DNA from: Rhynchopus euleeides
Taxonomy: Eukaryota > Euglenozoa > Diplonemea > Diplonemida > Diplonemidae
Direction: 5' to 3'
DNA: 64,000 nucleotides
Assembly (NCBI GenBank): GCA_963210315.1
Contig: OY723279.1
Coordinates: 930,001-994,000, forward strand
Positions within the stretch are counted from its first letter, which is position 1; each line of letters starts with the position of its first letter. The notes beneath the pieces are model-generated. The model made no database searches. It was not told the DNA's origin and worked only from the letters and a program-made list of their open reading frames with translations. The translations under genes were made by a program, and so were the position numbers. Shown piece by piece: positions 7,191-18,660 of this stretch.

Positions 7191-8851
7191 ATGAAGAGCA
7201 AAATGGCGATGCGGGTGCTGGGGGCCGCCGGGATCGGCGTGACGGGGGTGACGGGGCTGTGGTACTTCAGCGTGTCCTCCCCTGTTGAGGAGCAGACGTG
7301 GCTCATCCCTGCCCGCGACTACACAGACCTGGAGGCGGAGAAGAGATACCCCAGCAAGTACACCTTTGTCCTGGATATGGACGAGACGCTGCTGCACACG
7401 TCATTCGACGGGGAGAACAGCGGCAAGGTTGCCGTGCGGTCCTTCGCATCCGACATCCTGAAGTCCACCGCCGCCTGCGGCGAGATGGTGCTGTGGACTG
7501 CGGGCACCGAGGGGTACGCCAAGATCGCCATCAAGCTGATCGGGCCTGAGTGCACGCTCTTCCACCACCGCCTGTACCGCAACCACCTGTGGTTCAACAC
7601 GATGGGTCTCAACAACAAGCCGCTGCGCAGGCTGGAGCGGAACAGGGACTACACGCTGCTGGTGGACAACCACACCACCTGCGTTGACCCTGAGGACCTG
7701 GACAACGCGGTATGAAGGCAGGGGGGTGAAGGTGGGGTGGGGGATTAAGCTTGAGGGTAGTTGTGCCTGTTGCAAACAATAAACTTCCCCCCCTTTTTTT
7801 TGTGCAGAGAACATCTTTTTTTTTGTCCCGATATTTTCGAACGGGTTTTAGGCTAACTTCAGCCCAGCCAAACAATACGCCACTCCCCTCACCACCCCCC
7901 TCCTCTGGCAGATTGTTGTGTCGGACTTCTTCGGCGACAAATTCGACGCCGAGCTGCGTGATGTGAAGGCCATCATCGAGGAAATGGCCGCTAGGTATGC
8001 CCACTGGCGTGGCGCAGTGGAACCGCGTGTGATCCATGTGTGATCACCAGAGCCCGATCAGTGTGGCCTACACTCGACAGACAGTGCAGCTGGCAGCTGC
8101 CCCGCCCCCCAACAACAATTCAAAGCAGCCACCACCCACTGGTGTCGCTTGCCTGGAGTGATTCCAACTTGCCAAACTGCAATACGTTGTCAAGAAGTGG
8201 GGGCCCTCGCTACCAGTCACAGCTCGTCAGTCAGTGAGGGGAAGTGGGCTGTAGCTCACTTATTCTCACCCAGTCACATCTGGTAACGAAGGCCCCCAGT
8301 GAAACACATTATTATTGACTCGCGTGCGTGCGGAGGTGGGGGGTGGGGATTGGCATGTGTGGTGTGCCACACAGCCTGCACGCAAGACAGCAGGAGATCA
8401 CATCAGGCCACCAAACGCGCCATCAAATGAGAGCAGAGTGCAGTGCTCTCTTTATATATTCACACGCGCGTGTGTGGAGACGTCTGCACGGTGGACTCCC
8501 ACACGTCAGGGTGCACCTTTTTGGGATATCGGAATAGCGGGGGTCTGGCGAGGTCCGACCACCGCTCGCGGGGGTCGTCTGGGCACCAAAAATAGCAGGG
8601 CAGACTCCCGCTAGCGGGGGTCCAGACCCCCACTCGCGGGGGTCCAGACCCCCGCTCCAGGGGGTGGGAGTCCACCGTGTGTCCAGTTCCCCCCCCTTTC
8701 CCCTCTGCACTCCATGCCCACACCCACACACAGCGGCAAGACGGTGCCTGAGTTCCTTGGGGAGATGGTGAAGGCAGGCAGGCTCGAGCGGCTCCCCAGC
8801 GGGCACATCCACACCTACCCCAGCGTGAAGCGCTCCTTCCTGTGGTTCTGA
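7191..8851 (+). CDS. membrane-anchored FCP1/NIF-type HAD phosphatase, three exons
   Basis: Exons are 7191-7709, 7912-7994 and 8734-8851; the introns begin GTATGA and GTATGC and end CTGGCAG and CACACAG, and joining keeps one frame to TGA at 8849-8851. The N-terminus has one transmembrane segment (about residues 8-27). The NLI-interacting-factor (FCP1-like) domain follows with the catalytic D-x-D-x-T as Asp62-Met-Asp64-Glu-Thr66, then the WTAG region, RNRDYTLLVDN with the motif IV aspartate, and IVVSDFFGD in exon 2. Exon 3 supplies the C-terminal GKTVPEFLGEMVKAGRL. Domain and anchor resemble Dullard/CTDNEP1 or Tim50 proteins: the first is a Ser/Thr phosphatase of the nuclear envelope/ER, the second a mitochondrial import receptor. 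I cannot decide between them. Confidence 0.8.
7710..7911 (+). other. intron 1 of the HAD phosphatase gene
   Basis: The 202-bp intron has GTATGA at its 5' end and CTCTGGCAG at its 3' end, phase 0. It contains T runs and a CTAAC about 55 nt before the acceptor that may be the branch site. Confidence 0.8.
7995..8733 (+). other. intron 2 of the HAD phosphatase gene, carrying repeats
   Basis: The 739-bp intron starts GTATGC and ends CACACACAG, phase 2. It holds a degraded end of the GGGGGCCTTCGCTC MITE (ending near 8299) and a run of inverted GCGGGGGTC / GACCCCCGC motifs between 8530 and 8670. Confidence 0.75.
8534..8672. repeat. palindromic GC-rich repeat cluster in intron 2
   Basis: Units of CTCGCGGGGGTC and GTCCAGACCCCCGC alternate and form short perfect hairpins such as GCGGGGGTC-CA-GACCCCCGC. 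A related motif, CTAGCGGGAGTCTGG, occurs near 35845. Confidence 0.55.
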
Positions 8852-10240
8852 GGCCCCTAGGAGTGGGGGGAGGGGAGGGGGAGGGAGGGTGCATGAGGTG
8901 TTCCTGTTGGCTGTGCTCCATTCATGTGCTGCTGCGGGCACCACTTCATTCTCCGCCCCCCCCCCCCAAAACAATCAAGGATATTATCGCGCATTGACAT
9001 CAATCTAGCCCCCCCCTCCCCTCCCCCCCCGTCCCCCACTTCCCCCGGGGTGTGCATATGTGTGCCTGAGGGTGTTCTCACGATTGACGGATTCTGCCTT
9101 TGGGGCTTCTCCTCCGGACCCGGGTGGGGTGTGTGGGCAACCGGGTTATACCATCGCCCCGGTCTATCCAAAAAAAATGGTCGTCTCAGCCCATCATGGT
9201 TGCGGGTTGTTGATTCTCCCAACCCCCCCCCCCCCCCACCCCCCGTCTCCCCCCCCCCAAAAAAAAATGCAAACAAAAGCGATATTTCAAACGTCCAGTC
9301 CAGGGCTTGCACCCCCAAGTGCTGTGTGCAGTGCCGCTGCAGGGGAGGAGGGTGTAGGATCAGAAAGGCATGCGTGGTTAATGCCCGGTGTCTCAAGGCA
9401 GCTTGCCCTCCCCCCTCCCCCCACTGCCTGCCTGCTTGTGCGGATCAGCACAGCGAGTGGCTGAGATGATAAAGAGAGAGAGAGAAGGTGTGGCACCAGA
9501 GTTCGCTCGGTGCTGACCTCTGCACGATCCAACGAAGCTCAACGTGTGTGGAGGGGTGTGGGGGGGGGGGGTGGGGTGTGGAGAGGTTACATTAAAGAGC
9601 AGTGCATTGCTCTGGGTGATCTACGCTGCAAACAGATTCACGTGTGTGTTTTGTTGTTGGTGTATTCGAATGTTGCGATGGTGTGTGTGTGTGTGTGGCG
9701 AGCGAAAGATAATTATGTTCCGCGGGGAACCGGTGCCAACGGCCATGCCGTGTCTCACATAGTGCAGCTGCCCATCCCGTGTCCGGGGTGCGGGTGTGTG
9801 GGGGTGATTTGGCGTTGTCTTGAGTCTTTGGAGATCAGCCAGCTATGGTCGGAGTGAGGGTGGGAGGTGTGCCTGGAGAGAGGACAGTGGAACGAAAAGA
9901 AAAGAAGAAGAAACTGGGTGCCCCTATTTTTTCCCCATGTGTGTGCGTGTGCTGTGGGCCCAAATGAAACACCACGCCTAAAATGGAAGGAGAAAGCCTT
10001 ATGCGAGCCCACACAGCCTCGAGGGGGTGGTCACCCCCCCACCTCCCACCACCGCCACGACCTTCCCTCTCTAGTGACCTTACCTAACGCGATTGTACCC
10101 CACAGCATATCTGGTGTGGTGACTACAAAAAAGGGCTAACGCTGCGAGGAGGTGCTGGGAGACTTTCCTTGACCTCTTTCACTCTCGGCAATCAAATCCC
10201 CGCCCCCAGGACACGCCACACAGTGCCTCGTGGTACAACA
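8852..10240. other. intergenic DNA, homopolymers and a GT microsatellite
   Basis: Long C runs (about 8957, 9010 and 9220) and a GT repeat near 9680-9697. No coding sequence recognised. Confidence 0.45.
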
Positions 10241-12516
10241 ATGGTACCACGCTGTGTGTGGGTGACTGTCGCTTCACTCTTCCTGTTGGTGGCGCTCAGC
10301 ACCACAACAGCGACTGCGGAGATATGCTTGGCACCGAACCCGCTGTCAGGGTATGCGCCTGTTGGACGATTGTTTTGAGCCGTGTGCCCAGGTGGCGAGG
10401 GGAGGGGGGAAAGGGGGCGGAGCAAGGCGCATCCCCGCCCTTGGGGGCAAAAGAACCCTGTGCTGCAACGCCACCGGTGGGTGAACCCAAGGAACCCGCA
10501 CCTCTGCCCACATCCAACATGGCAGAAGCGAGCAGAAACTTTTTTTGCGGCACAGATCACAGATGTTTTATATCCCCTTCCCACCCCCTTACAGCAACAC
10601 CACCGAATGCCCTTTTGCAACCTGGAAAGACGAAAACGGCACAGCCGGAAAACGGAACGTATGCACTCTGCGGGATGTGAGAGGTCAATGCTGTGCAACA
10701 CACGCACCACACACATACCCCTTCATCTCCCTCCATTTTTTCACCACGAAACACAACACCGCTGCGCGAATGTGCCACACCGCAACGTGGCGGTGTGGGG
10801 GGGCGGGGGGCAGGGCTGTAAATAAGGTTTGGGGGTCAGGAGTCGGGAGTCGGGAGTCGGTTATTTACAGTCACCTAAGGTACCTGGGGTGGGGGGCTGG
10901 GGGGGACGGGCGGTCTCAAACCCTACTCAATCCTGCACGCATCCTGTAGTACGGCCACCTCTGCCGTGGAGAGTCCCATGGACCCTCCAGCAGTCGCCCA
11001 CCATTCGGTCAGGGCGGACTGACTCGGAGCTTGCGGGGTCTTCCCGCGTGCGAGGTGGTCCGCGAAGAAGCACGCGACGCACAGCGCCATGTTGGCTGTC
11101 CCAGCCAACCCCCCACTTCGCCCGCAGCGCCCCACACGCTGCGAGCACCTCACTCACGGCAGCAGTATTTGGCTGCATAGCTCTCAGTATTTCCCGTGCA
11201 TGCAGCGCATGCATCCACAAATTTTGTGGATGCATCCACACACAGCCTGGAGCTCCGAAGCCCTGCATGCAGGCCTGCCTGCAGTGGATGAATGCCTGTA
11301 TGCCAAATCGAAAATCCATTTTTTGACATTTTCGGGCATCCCTGGATGCCGTGGATGCATGCATGGATGCATCCACACCATCCACGGCCCCACTGAGAGC
11401 TATGTTGGCTGTGAGTCAAACACTACTGCCTCTACCTGAGGCATGTTGTGTCGCAACAGTTGCGTCACATGTGTGACGCATCTGTGTGGAGTGTGTGTGG
11501 TTGTGCACGTGTGCGCTGCGGTATGATCAACCACCTGATGGGGGCGGAACACAACTCTTCTTGGGAGCTGCCAGGATCTGGCAAAAGGGGCGGGAAAGGG
11601 GCGCCGTATTCACAGCAGTGGTTTGGCAATGAACTCACCCCAGTTCAGAGACCGGTAATGAAGAAGATGACTGGGAGGCACACACCATGTCCCACCCAGC
11701 GGGACCCCCACACCCCCACCCACCCATCGGGACCCCCCCTCCTCGGGTGTTCCAAAAACCCTTTCTTTTGAATATTTGGAGTCTGTGCGGATCGCAGTGG
11801 GGTCATTTTGGCCATGGGGTGCCTAATACCGCACATTCCCTAAGGGAAGCAAGGCAACCCTCCCAATCCCAAAAAATCCGGCGCGAGTCGGGAGTCGGGA
11901 GTCGGCCTTATTTACACCCCTGGCGGGGGGGGGGGGGGGGGACACACCACACGCTCTGCTGTGCTTTATGAGACATGCTGCTTCGTTACTCCCTCGCCAC
12001 ACCCATCCCGCCTCGCCTTACCTTCCTTCCCCTTCGCTGCAGTGCTATGAGTGCCGTTGGTGCCCCTTCCGCCGCGAGACCTGCTGCGAGAAGGACGACG
12101 AGATCATGCTTCTGAAGAACATCAACGTCTCCGGCAGCCAGGACTGGAGCTGCTTCATAACCATCGCGCACTTCCAGGAGTGCGGGAAGTGCTCCCCCGA
12201 CAGCCTGAAGTATACCATCCACGGCAACGACGCAGCCCCTTATCTGTCTTATGTCCCGAACCCCGACTGCCTGGCGATTGCGATCTGCACCGAGGCGTGC
12301 GGCTACATCTATAAGCAGTGTAAGAACACCAACAAGATCAACGGTGACCCTGTCATTGACCCCGCGCTCTACCCCAACAAAGACATGTTCTGCTTCCAGG
12401 CCCGCGTGCGCGAGGAGCGGGGCGACCCCTGCTACAACCTCTCCTCGCGGGACGCCCCCCCGCTGCTTCTGCTGCTGACAGCTTGCGCCATCCTCCTGGG
12501 GTCCATAGGCCTGTGA
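10241..12516 (+). CDS. folate-receptor-like cysteine-rich GPI-anchored protein, three exons
   Basis: Proposed exons are 10241-10350, 10595-10658 and 12043-12516, with donors GTATGC and GTATGC and acceptors CCTTACAG and CGCTGCAG; phases match and give 215 residues. Exon 1 encodes a signal peptide (core VASLFLLVAL). Exon 3 has the cysteine spacing of the folate receptor family: CPFRRETCC corresponds to W-R-x-x-x-C-C, then QDWSCF, QECGKCSP, and AICTEACGYIYKQCK corresponds to the C-x-x-D/A-C-x-x-W/Y-x-x-x-C block. The C-terminus is a short hydrophobic tail after SSRDAPP, as for a GPI signal. The family binds folate or related small molecules at the cell surface. An extra small exon within the 1.4-kb second intron cannot be excluded. 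The ligand is unknown. Confidence 0.65.
10351..10594 (+). other. intron 1 of the folate-receptor-like gene
   Basis: The 244-bp intron runs from GTATGC to CCCTTACAG, phase 2. Confidence 0.65.
11185..11385. repeat. ATGCATCC palindrome cluster
   Basis: Repeated GGATGCAT/ATGCATCC words, including a perfect 13-bp hairpin ATGCATCCACAAA-T-TTTGTGGATGCAT near 11210-11236 and a second cluster at 11345-11385. Confidence 0.55.
11680..11828 (+). repeat. dispersed repeat, TCTGTGCGGATCG family
   Basis: The core TCTGTGCGGATCGCAGTGGG followed by GTCATTTTGGCCATGGGGTGCC recurs at 52026-52212 (+), about 30190-30366 (-) and 57555-57640 (-). All share a preceding CCCACC-rich stretch. Probably a MITE; the ends are not defined. 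Confidence 0.65.
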
Positions 12517-14256
12517 CCTGTGCCTTGTGAGCTTTGCCTCCCCCCTTCCCCTCCCCCAACAGCGGGCGGGCGAGGCCCGAGGGTGTCAAGGTGGCAGAGT
12601 GTGTGTGGCGTGTTCACCCCACGCACACCAGCAGCGCACTGCACACCCATCCTCCTCATCCGGTTTCAGGCATTTTTTTTTCTTCAAAAATTCGGGTTCT
12701 GATTATTTCATCTGTTTCTGTGCTGGCAGGTCTCTCGACGTGTTGTCTTTCTGTCTCGGTGATGGGGGGGTGGGGTGGGGGCGGGTGTTGAACTTCTTTT
12801 CAGAAGCGGTGCTGCTTCGAGGGAGGGTTTCGGGAGGTCTGCGGGGAAGGGGGGTGGGGGTGGGGGGTGCGGAAGCTTTGCGGTGCTGCTTTTTTGCACA
12901 TCAAAGCAGATACCGGGTATTATTTAAAAAAGCTCATTCGGGGGGTCTGGGGTCTGGGGGGTCTGGGGAGGGGTGTATTCTGCTTTGGCCCCGGGTTCTT
13001 GGCGCACAACACACCACAACGCCCCGCCCCCACTCCACCTGGCCAGTTTCGCCACAGTGCGCCAGACTGATGGCCCGATCGCCGTGCCCTCCCCTGAACA
13101 GCACTGCAGGTGGGGGGTGGAGGTGGAGGTGGAGGGGGTGTAGATTGATTGGTTCTCGCTTGCGTTTTCACGCTGCTGGCAGGGGGTCAGTTTTCTTTTT
13201 TGGAAGGTGGAGGAAAAGGTTTTTGATCGGGGCACAAAACACACACACACACACACCCTGTTGAAGTTGTTCTGTGCAGTTTGTTCTCCTCCCCTGAGTA
13301 CGATCGCATTTAGAGCGAATGATCTGCAGGGGGTGGGGGGTGGGGGGTGGGGGTGTAGCAGGTTATTCCCGACGCCTTCTGCATCACTGCACATCTGCAC
13401 ACCTGCAGAAGCTGAAGGGGGGGGGGAGACCGGGCTGACAAGATCTTGTCACACCACTCTGCATCGAACTGTATCAGCCTGTCGCCATAGTTCATTATGT
13501 CGTTCGCTCATACATTTGTTTCCTGCACACTTCAGAGGGGAGGGCATGAAGACCACGTGCATGCGTGTGTGGTGACCACATTGTTAAGTGGGTTGGCCCT
13601 GCGCCGATGGTTCCCCACTCCCCCGTCTGTGCATGGGGGGGTGTGGACCGGGTTGGCTGACCTCCCCCCTGCTCCCGTTGTTTTGTTGAAGGGGGAAGGG
13701 AGATCAACCTTGTGCCTCCTCCGACTTCTACTTCGGCTTCGCTACCCACCCCCCTGTTCCCGACCCGCACCTCCCAGGGTGGTGTGTCGGCATGTTATAA
13801 CCCCCTTTGCGCACAGAGGGTTGCGCTTCTGTTCTGTCTGGCATCGGGCTGTGAGTCTATTTCAACACCCTCTCCCTGGGTAGGGGGGGTCGCCCCGGAG
13901 TGTGGCGGCAAGTTGAATCGGCGTTGGAACCCCACACCCCCCTACCCCATCCCACCCCACCCATACCCAAGCAGCTCGCAACTGTCCAGGTGTGCCTCTG
14001 CTGCATGTTTCGTGTTGGCCGTTGTGGGTAGAACACTATTCGGCAGCCTTCTTACATCGTGAGTTCCCGCCGGTACCCTGCGTTTTTTTTGTCACAAAAC
14101 CACCGAGCTGTTGGTCCGTGCATGTCTCGCTCATCATCTACACACCCACACAGCGCAACGCACAGATTATCCAGGAAACCCCAACACAGACACAACACCC
14201 CCTTTCCCTTCTCCTTTCCAAACACCCCCCCTCTCCCTCCCCCCACACGACACACC
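12517..14256. other. intergenic DNA between the folate-receptor-like and oxygenase genes
   Basis: Contains GGGGTCTGG tandem words near 12938-12970, a CA repeat near 13240, and G-rich runs. No convincing gene; the open frames here are low complexity. Confidence 0.45.
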
Positions 14257-15624
14257 ATGCCCAAATTCACCGCGATGCCCCCCGAGAAGCTCGCCACTAC
14301 CTCCGCGCAGCAAGAAGTTCTCTTCAATGAGCTCCACGACATCACCGCTGCGGCTGGCGAATCGGGCCGGGCCGGGCCATGCCCGAACCCGCCTGGCCGC
14401 CCCAGGCCGGTGGAGACGCAGGTGGATAAGCCGCGCATGTCATGCCCCCTGATGACCCCCGAGGAATTTGCCACTGTGAGCGTGGACATGCTCTCCCCCA
14501 ACGCGCAGCAGCAGGTGCAGGACGTCATGGAGAAGCACGGGATGGCCGTGGTGCTCGGCGTCACCACCGCAGAGGAGAACCGCAAGATGGAGCAGATGTG
14601 GCAGCACGACCTCCTCTCGCTGGCAGGCGACAGCCTCCGTGACGACCCCCCACACCCCAGCAGCGTGCGGGACACCTACCAACGGGTCGCCTCTGAGGGC
14701 GTTGGGCACTGGCCCCGCAACACCCTCTGGGGGGACAGGTTCTCCTTCAAGCGGGGGCTCACGCAGGGAGCTTATGCCTGGGCTGCCCGTCTCCACCCCA
14801 ACGTGCGTCAGGTGTTTGCCTGGCTCCACGAATGCGAGGTTGAGGATCTGTGCACGGGGATGGACGCCATCTTCTTCAACCCGGAGGACTCAAAGGAGCC
14901 AGAGGATGACAAATACTGGATGCATGTGGATTACAACCAAACCCTGCTCCCCGACAGACACTGCTACCAGGGCATTCTGTACACTTGGGGCTCGGAGAGC
15001 CCCGACGCTTCCACCACCGTGATCTGGCCCGGCAGCCACAAAGATGTCTGCGATGCCATCCAAGCTGCCCTACCCCACATGGATGGGCACTTCCTGCCCC
15101 ATAGGAGTGTGCCCGACGAGTCGCTGCGGCAGCGCCTGGTGCAGGGTGGGTTGAAACACGCAAGGCGCATCCCGGTCCCCGCGGGGGCGTTGCTGCTCTT
15201 CTCCTCCCGCACGTCGCACCAGGGTTGGGAGGGGGGGCGCCGGCTGGCCGCCCCTGTGTGCTGGGAGGCGAAGCACCACCGCCTGTATGAGGCGTTGAGG
15301 AGGAAGATGTGGCTCGCTGCGGCGGGGCTGAACTCCAACCACTGGGCGAGCCTGGGGATCGTGCATACGTCGCAGCCCGAGATGCTGGTGGAGGCGACGG
15401 CGGTGTCGGGGGATGGACAGGCGGAGGCGGAGGGGCCGCACAGCGTGCTGCTGCCGTGCTACCCGTCGATCTTTCCGTACACCGTGCGGCCGGAGAAGGC
15501 GGCGGAGTGGCAGGAGATGATGCCGAAGCTGTGGACAAGCACCGCAAAGCACAGCGCGCAGAACTTCCGCGACACCGGTTCTCTGAAGAAGATCCTACGC
15601 CAGGAAGTGTTGGATGTCCTGTGA
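14257..15624 (+). CDS. phytanoyl-CoA dioxygenase-like 2-oxoglutarate/Fe(II) oxygenase
   Basis: The 455-residue product starts at an ATG in CACACCATGCCC context. Non-haem iron ligands are visible as His223-Val-Asp225 in YWMHVDYNQ and a distal His321 in RTSHQGW. An arginine 7-8 residues later (GGRR) is placed to bind 2-oxoglutarate. The fold order, with GILYTW and VIWPGSHK between the ligands, is that of the PhyH family. The first about 70 residues are low complexity and may be a targeting region, but no clear signal peptide is seen. The C-terminal 130 residues extend beyond the core. The family hydroxylates lipids, small molecules or residues; the substrate is not predictable. The gene is intronless. 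Confidence 0.75.
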   Translation: MPKFTAMPPEKLATTSAQQEVLFNELHDITAAAGESGRAGPCPNPPGRPRPVETQVDKPRMSCPLMTPEEFATVSVDMLSPNAQQQVQDVMEKHGMAVVLGVTTAEENRKMEQMWQHDLLSLAGDSLRDDPPHPSSVRDTYQRVASEGVGHWPRNTLWGDRFSFKRGLTQGAYAWAARLHPNVRQVFAWLHECEVEDLCTGMDAIFFNPEDSKEPEDDKYWMHVDYNQTLLPDRHCYQGILYTWGSESPDASTTVIWPGSHKDVCDAIQAALPHMDGHFLPHRSVPDESLRQRLVQGGLKHARRIPVPAGALLLFSSRTSHQGWEGGRRLAAPVCWEAKHHRLYEALRRKMWLAAAGLNSNHWASLGIVHTSQPEMLVEATAVSGDGQAEAEGPHSVLLPCYPSIFPYTVRPEKAAEWQEMMPKLWTSTAKHSAQNFRDTGSLKKILRQEVLDVL

Positions 15625-16623
15625 AGGGGGAGGGGGGGTGGGGGGGGGGGGGTAAGGAGGTAGGGAGGACTGTGTGATGTCGGCGGTGCTTCTCCGCCCC
15701 TTCTCGCTGGGAAAAAGAAAGGCGGGGGGAAGGGGGGGGGGGGTGCGAGATGTCGGATTTCTCTGTGTCTTGCCTTTTCATTGGATAGAAAAACCACCCA
15801 CCCCCACCCACCCACCCACCCCTCAGCGAATGCTGTTGCTAGCCTTTTTCGCACTATACATAAAACCCGGCTTGTGAGGGGAAAAACAAAATAGGGCAGC
15901 GTTCGGTATGCCTTCACACATAGCACGATGCAGCCGCCGTTCGGACACCGCAAAATTTCGCAAAACCCCACAGCCTTTTGTCTTCTCCCCCCTTTCCTGT
16001 CCCCTCCCCGCACCTGGCAGCGCATTTCCCTCCTCTAGCCACGGAGGGGGCGGCGCTGATGGGTGCCTCACACCCATGATTGCTTTGTTGAGATGGTGGG
16101 ACGACTAGCCTCCCCCCTCTCTCCCCTCCCCTCCCCTCCCATCCCTTCCCACGTGTGGGTTTTAATACCCCGTGGGAACAACCACTTCGGCGTTCAATCT
16201 TTGCCCCCCCCCCCCTCCTCCCCACACACGATCCGTCGCTTTGTTGTCACAGACAACACATCCAGCGTTGAGTACACCAGGCCTGTCTGGGCCGTTTCCT
16301 ACCCCAGGCTGGGGGGTGGGGGGAGGTGAGGGTGAGGTTGCTGGGATACGCCCTCGAACTTACCTGTCACCCTCCCCTCCGCCCCAGGGCCCTGGGGGTT
16401 GCCTGTGCGGGGCACACACTGGAGGTTCGCAGCGTTCACACATGCCCGCTTGCCCCCCCCTCCCCCTCCCCCTCCCCTCACCCGAGCCCCCTCGCCCCAC
16501 CCTGCCCCCGGGCACCGACTATTCAGCGCAGCAGTTTTGCTTCACGACCTAGGGGCTGGCTGCAGTGCAGGGCACAAGAATGTAGCACAAGAATGGGAGG
16601 GGGGGGGGGTCACTCTAAATCCC
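15625..16623. other. intergenic DNA
   Basis: G and C homopolymers and pyrimidine-rich tracts; no gene recognised. Confidence 0.45.
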
Positions 16624-16979
16624 GGGGTCAGCTCAGCTGTCGCCTGCGCTGCTGGGGGATGCGGGACACAACACGCCACCCCGGGTCGCGTGAGTGACAC
16701 GGGAGGGGCACGCTGCAAACGAGGGGTCGCTCACCCGACACCTCATGGGTGGGCACGCTCCGCACACACACATGCCGGTGTGGGTGTCAGGGTGCTGGGG
16801 TTGGGTGCTGGGTACCGAGGGGAGGGGGGGGGGGACAAGGGAGCCACACTGGGGAGATGGGGTCACTGCATGACATTATTGGGTGTATTTCATTCGAGAC
16901 TGCAGTGTACGTAAGCCTGTCCTATCGGAATGCATGCCACACACTGGCGCACCTTCAACCCTGTCAATTGGGTATCAAA

Positions 16980-17460
16980 AGGGAATGCCAAACCAGCGCC
17001 ACAGGGGGTCAGCTCAGCTGTCGCCCTGCGCTGCGGGTGGGGATGGGTGGTGCGCCGCTGTTCTTCCAGACGCCTCCCCCACCACTCCGGGTCGCGAGAG
17101 TGACGCGTGGGTGGTGGGCCTGGCATCTGCTTGGGGCATGGGGGGTGTGCACTGCACAGCACACACCGGGGGGTCGCTCACCCGACACCCCGCGTGCCTG
17201 CTGCCTGCCTCTGCACCGGACGGGGTTGGTGGGTGGGTGTGGGTGTGGGCAGCACAGCGCCAACACAGGGGTCAGCTCAGCTGTCGCCTGCGCTGCTGGG
17301 GGATGCGGGACACAACACGCCACCCCGGGTCGCGCGAGTGACACGGGAGGGGCACGCTGCAGACGAGGGGTCGCTCACCCGACACCTCATGGGTGGGCAC
17401 GCTCCGCACACACACATGCCGGTGTGGGTGTCAGGGTGCTGGGGTTGGGAACTGGGAACC
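16980..17460 (+). repeat. 480-bp repeat block, copy 1
   Basis: Nearly identical to 18098-18575. Confidence 0.8.
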
Positions 17461-18097
17461 GGGGAGGCCAAGGTACGCCACTGTTAAGGTATAAGGCCAC
17501 ATCGGGTATTATACTTCTAAGGTCGACACAATCACGTTAAAGCTCCATTCCAATCGCAGCAGCATGAGACGCGCTCCTGCGCTAGATGTTATGGGGTGCA
17601 GGGTGCAAGGTTCAAGGTCACAACGGGCCACCCGGTGTGTCTGCTCAAAGCGTCTCTTTGGCACGAGGCCCTCTGTGACGACTCTCCCTCCCGTGGTGTC
17701 GTCCGGCACACATCGCTTGCTCCCCCTTCACTGCTATCGCGTTCGATCGCCATGCCCGCCTTCCTTCCATATGCGGATGTTACAGAGCAGCCCCGGGCCC
17801 GTCTTGCTTGATGCGCATGCACAGTATGCTCTGCAACACTGCCACTGCTACACTGCTGCACAATACGATAAAAAATACGATTGTCGCTGCGGGGCATCGT
17901 TATATGTGATAGGGCGGGGCTCCCGCAGGATCGGGGTGGCGTTGATGGTAGTGGGTGTGGGCGTTTTGGGGTGCCTGGCCAGTCCCGACCAGGCTCTACC
18001 CAAACCTTTCCCCCCTGAATGTTCGCGTGTCCGTGTCGGGGCTGAAAGGTGGAGGGGTTGGAAGCCGTAATATCCAATGGCAGGGGACAAAGCAAAG

Positions 18098-18575
18098 GGA
18101 ATGCCAAACCAGCGCCACAGGGGGTCAGCTCAGCTGTCGCCCTGCGCTGCGGGTGGGGATGGGTGGTGCGCCGCTGTTCTGCCAGACGCCTCCCCCACCA
18201 CTCCGGGTCGCGAGAGTGACGCGTGTGTGGTGGGCCTGGCATCTGCTTGGGGCATGGGGGGTGTGCACTGCACAGCACACACCGGGGGGTCGCTCACCCG
18301 ACACCCCGCGTGCCTGCTGCCTGCCTCTGCACCGGACGGGGTTGGTGGGTGGGTGTGGGTGTGGGCAGCACAGCGCCAACACAGGGGTCAGCTCAGCTGT
18401 CGCCTGCGCTGCTGGGGGATGCGGGACACAACACGCCACCCCGGGTCGCGCGAGTGACACGGGAGGGGCACGCTGCAGACGAGGGGTCGCTCACCCGACA
18501 CCTCATAGGTGGGAACGCTCCGCACACACACATACCGGTGTGGGTGTCAGGGTGCTGGGGTTGGGTGCTGGGAAC
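18098..18575 (+). repeat. 480-bp repeat block, copy 2
   Basis: Nearly identical to 16980-17460; differs by single bases such as TCTGCCAGACG for TCTTCCAGACG. Confidence 0.8.
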
Positions 18576-18660
18576 TGGGGGGGGAGGGGGGGGCAAGTGA
18601 TGCCACACTGGGGCGATGGGGTCACTGCATAACATTATTGGGTGTATTTCACTCTAAACT

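Larger units (their letters stand above)
10659..12042 (+). other. intron 2 of the folate-receptor-like gene, a landing site for repeats
   Basis: The 1384-bp intron runs from GTATGC to CGCTGCAG, phase 0. It contains GAGTCGGGAGTCGG repeats at about 10838-10860 and 11885-11906, each followed by TTATTTACA, as if they were the two ends of a 1-kb insert. Between them lie a palindrome cluster and a dispersed-repeat copy. Confidence 0.6.
16624..18660. repeat. large repeat cluster built from GTCAGCTCAGCTGTCGCC units
   Basis: The unit core GTCAGCTCAGCTGTCGCC occurs at about 16624, 17007, 17268, 18122 and 18384. A block of about 480 bp (16980-17460) recurs almost unchanged at 18098-18575, and 16624-16900 is a third partial copy; the blocks at 16852 and 18612 share GGGGTCACTGCAT and ATTATTGGGTGTATTTC. 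Long frames cross the cluster only because of the repeats. Unrelated sequence (17480-18090) separates the copies. Confidence 0.75.

Noticed and set aside
10923..11153. Minus-strand frame inside intron 2 of the folate-receptor-like gene
   Set aside because: Looks vaguely protein-like (LTEWWATAGGSMGLSTAEVA) but has no recognised motif and lies within repeat-filled intron.
12527..13264. 245-residue frame after the folate-receptor-like gene
   Set aside because: Runs through G-rich low-complexity DNA, has no domain, and its codon use is unlike the genes.
16749..18632. Long frames of 170-263 residues in the repeat cluster
   Set aside because: They follow the repeat units, are open in several frames and give low-complexity products.
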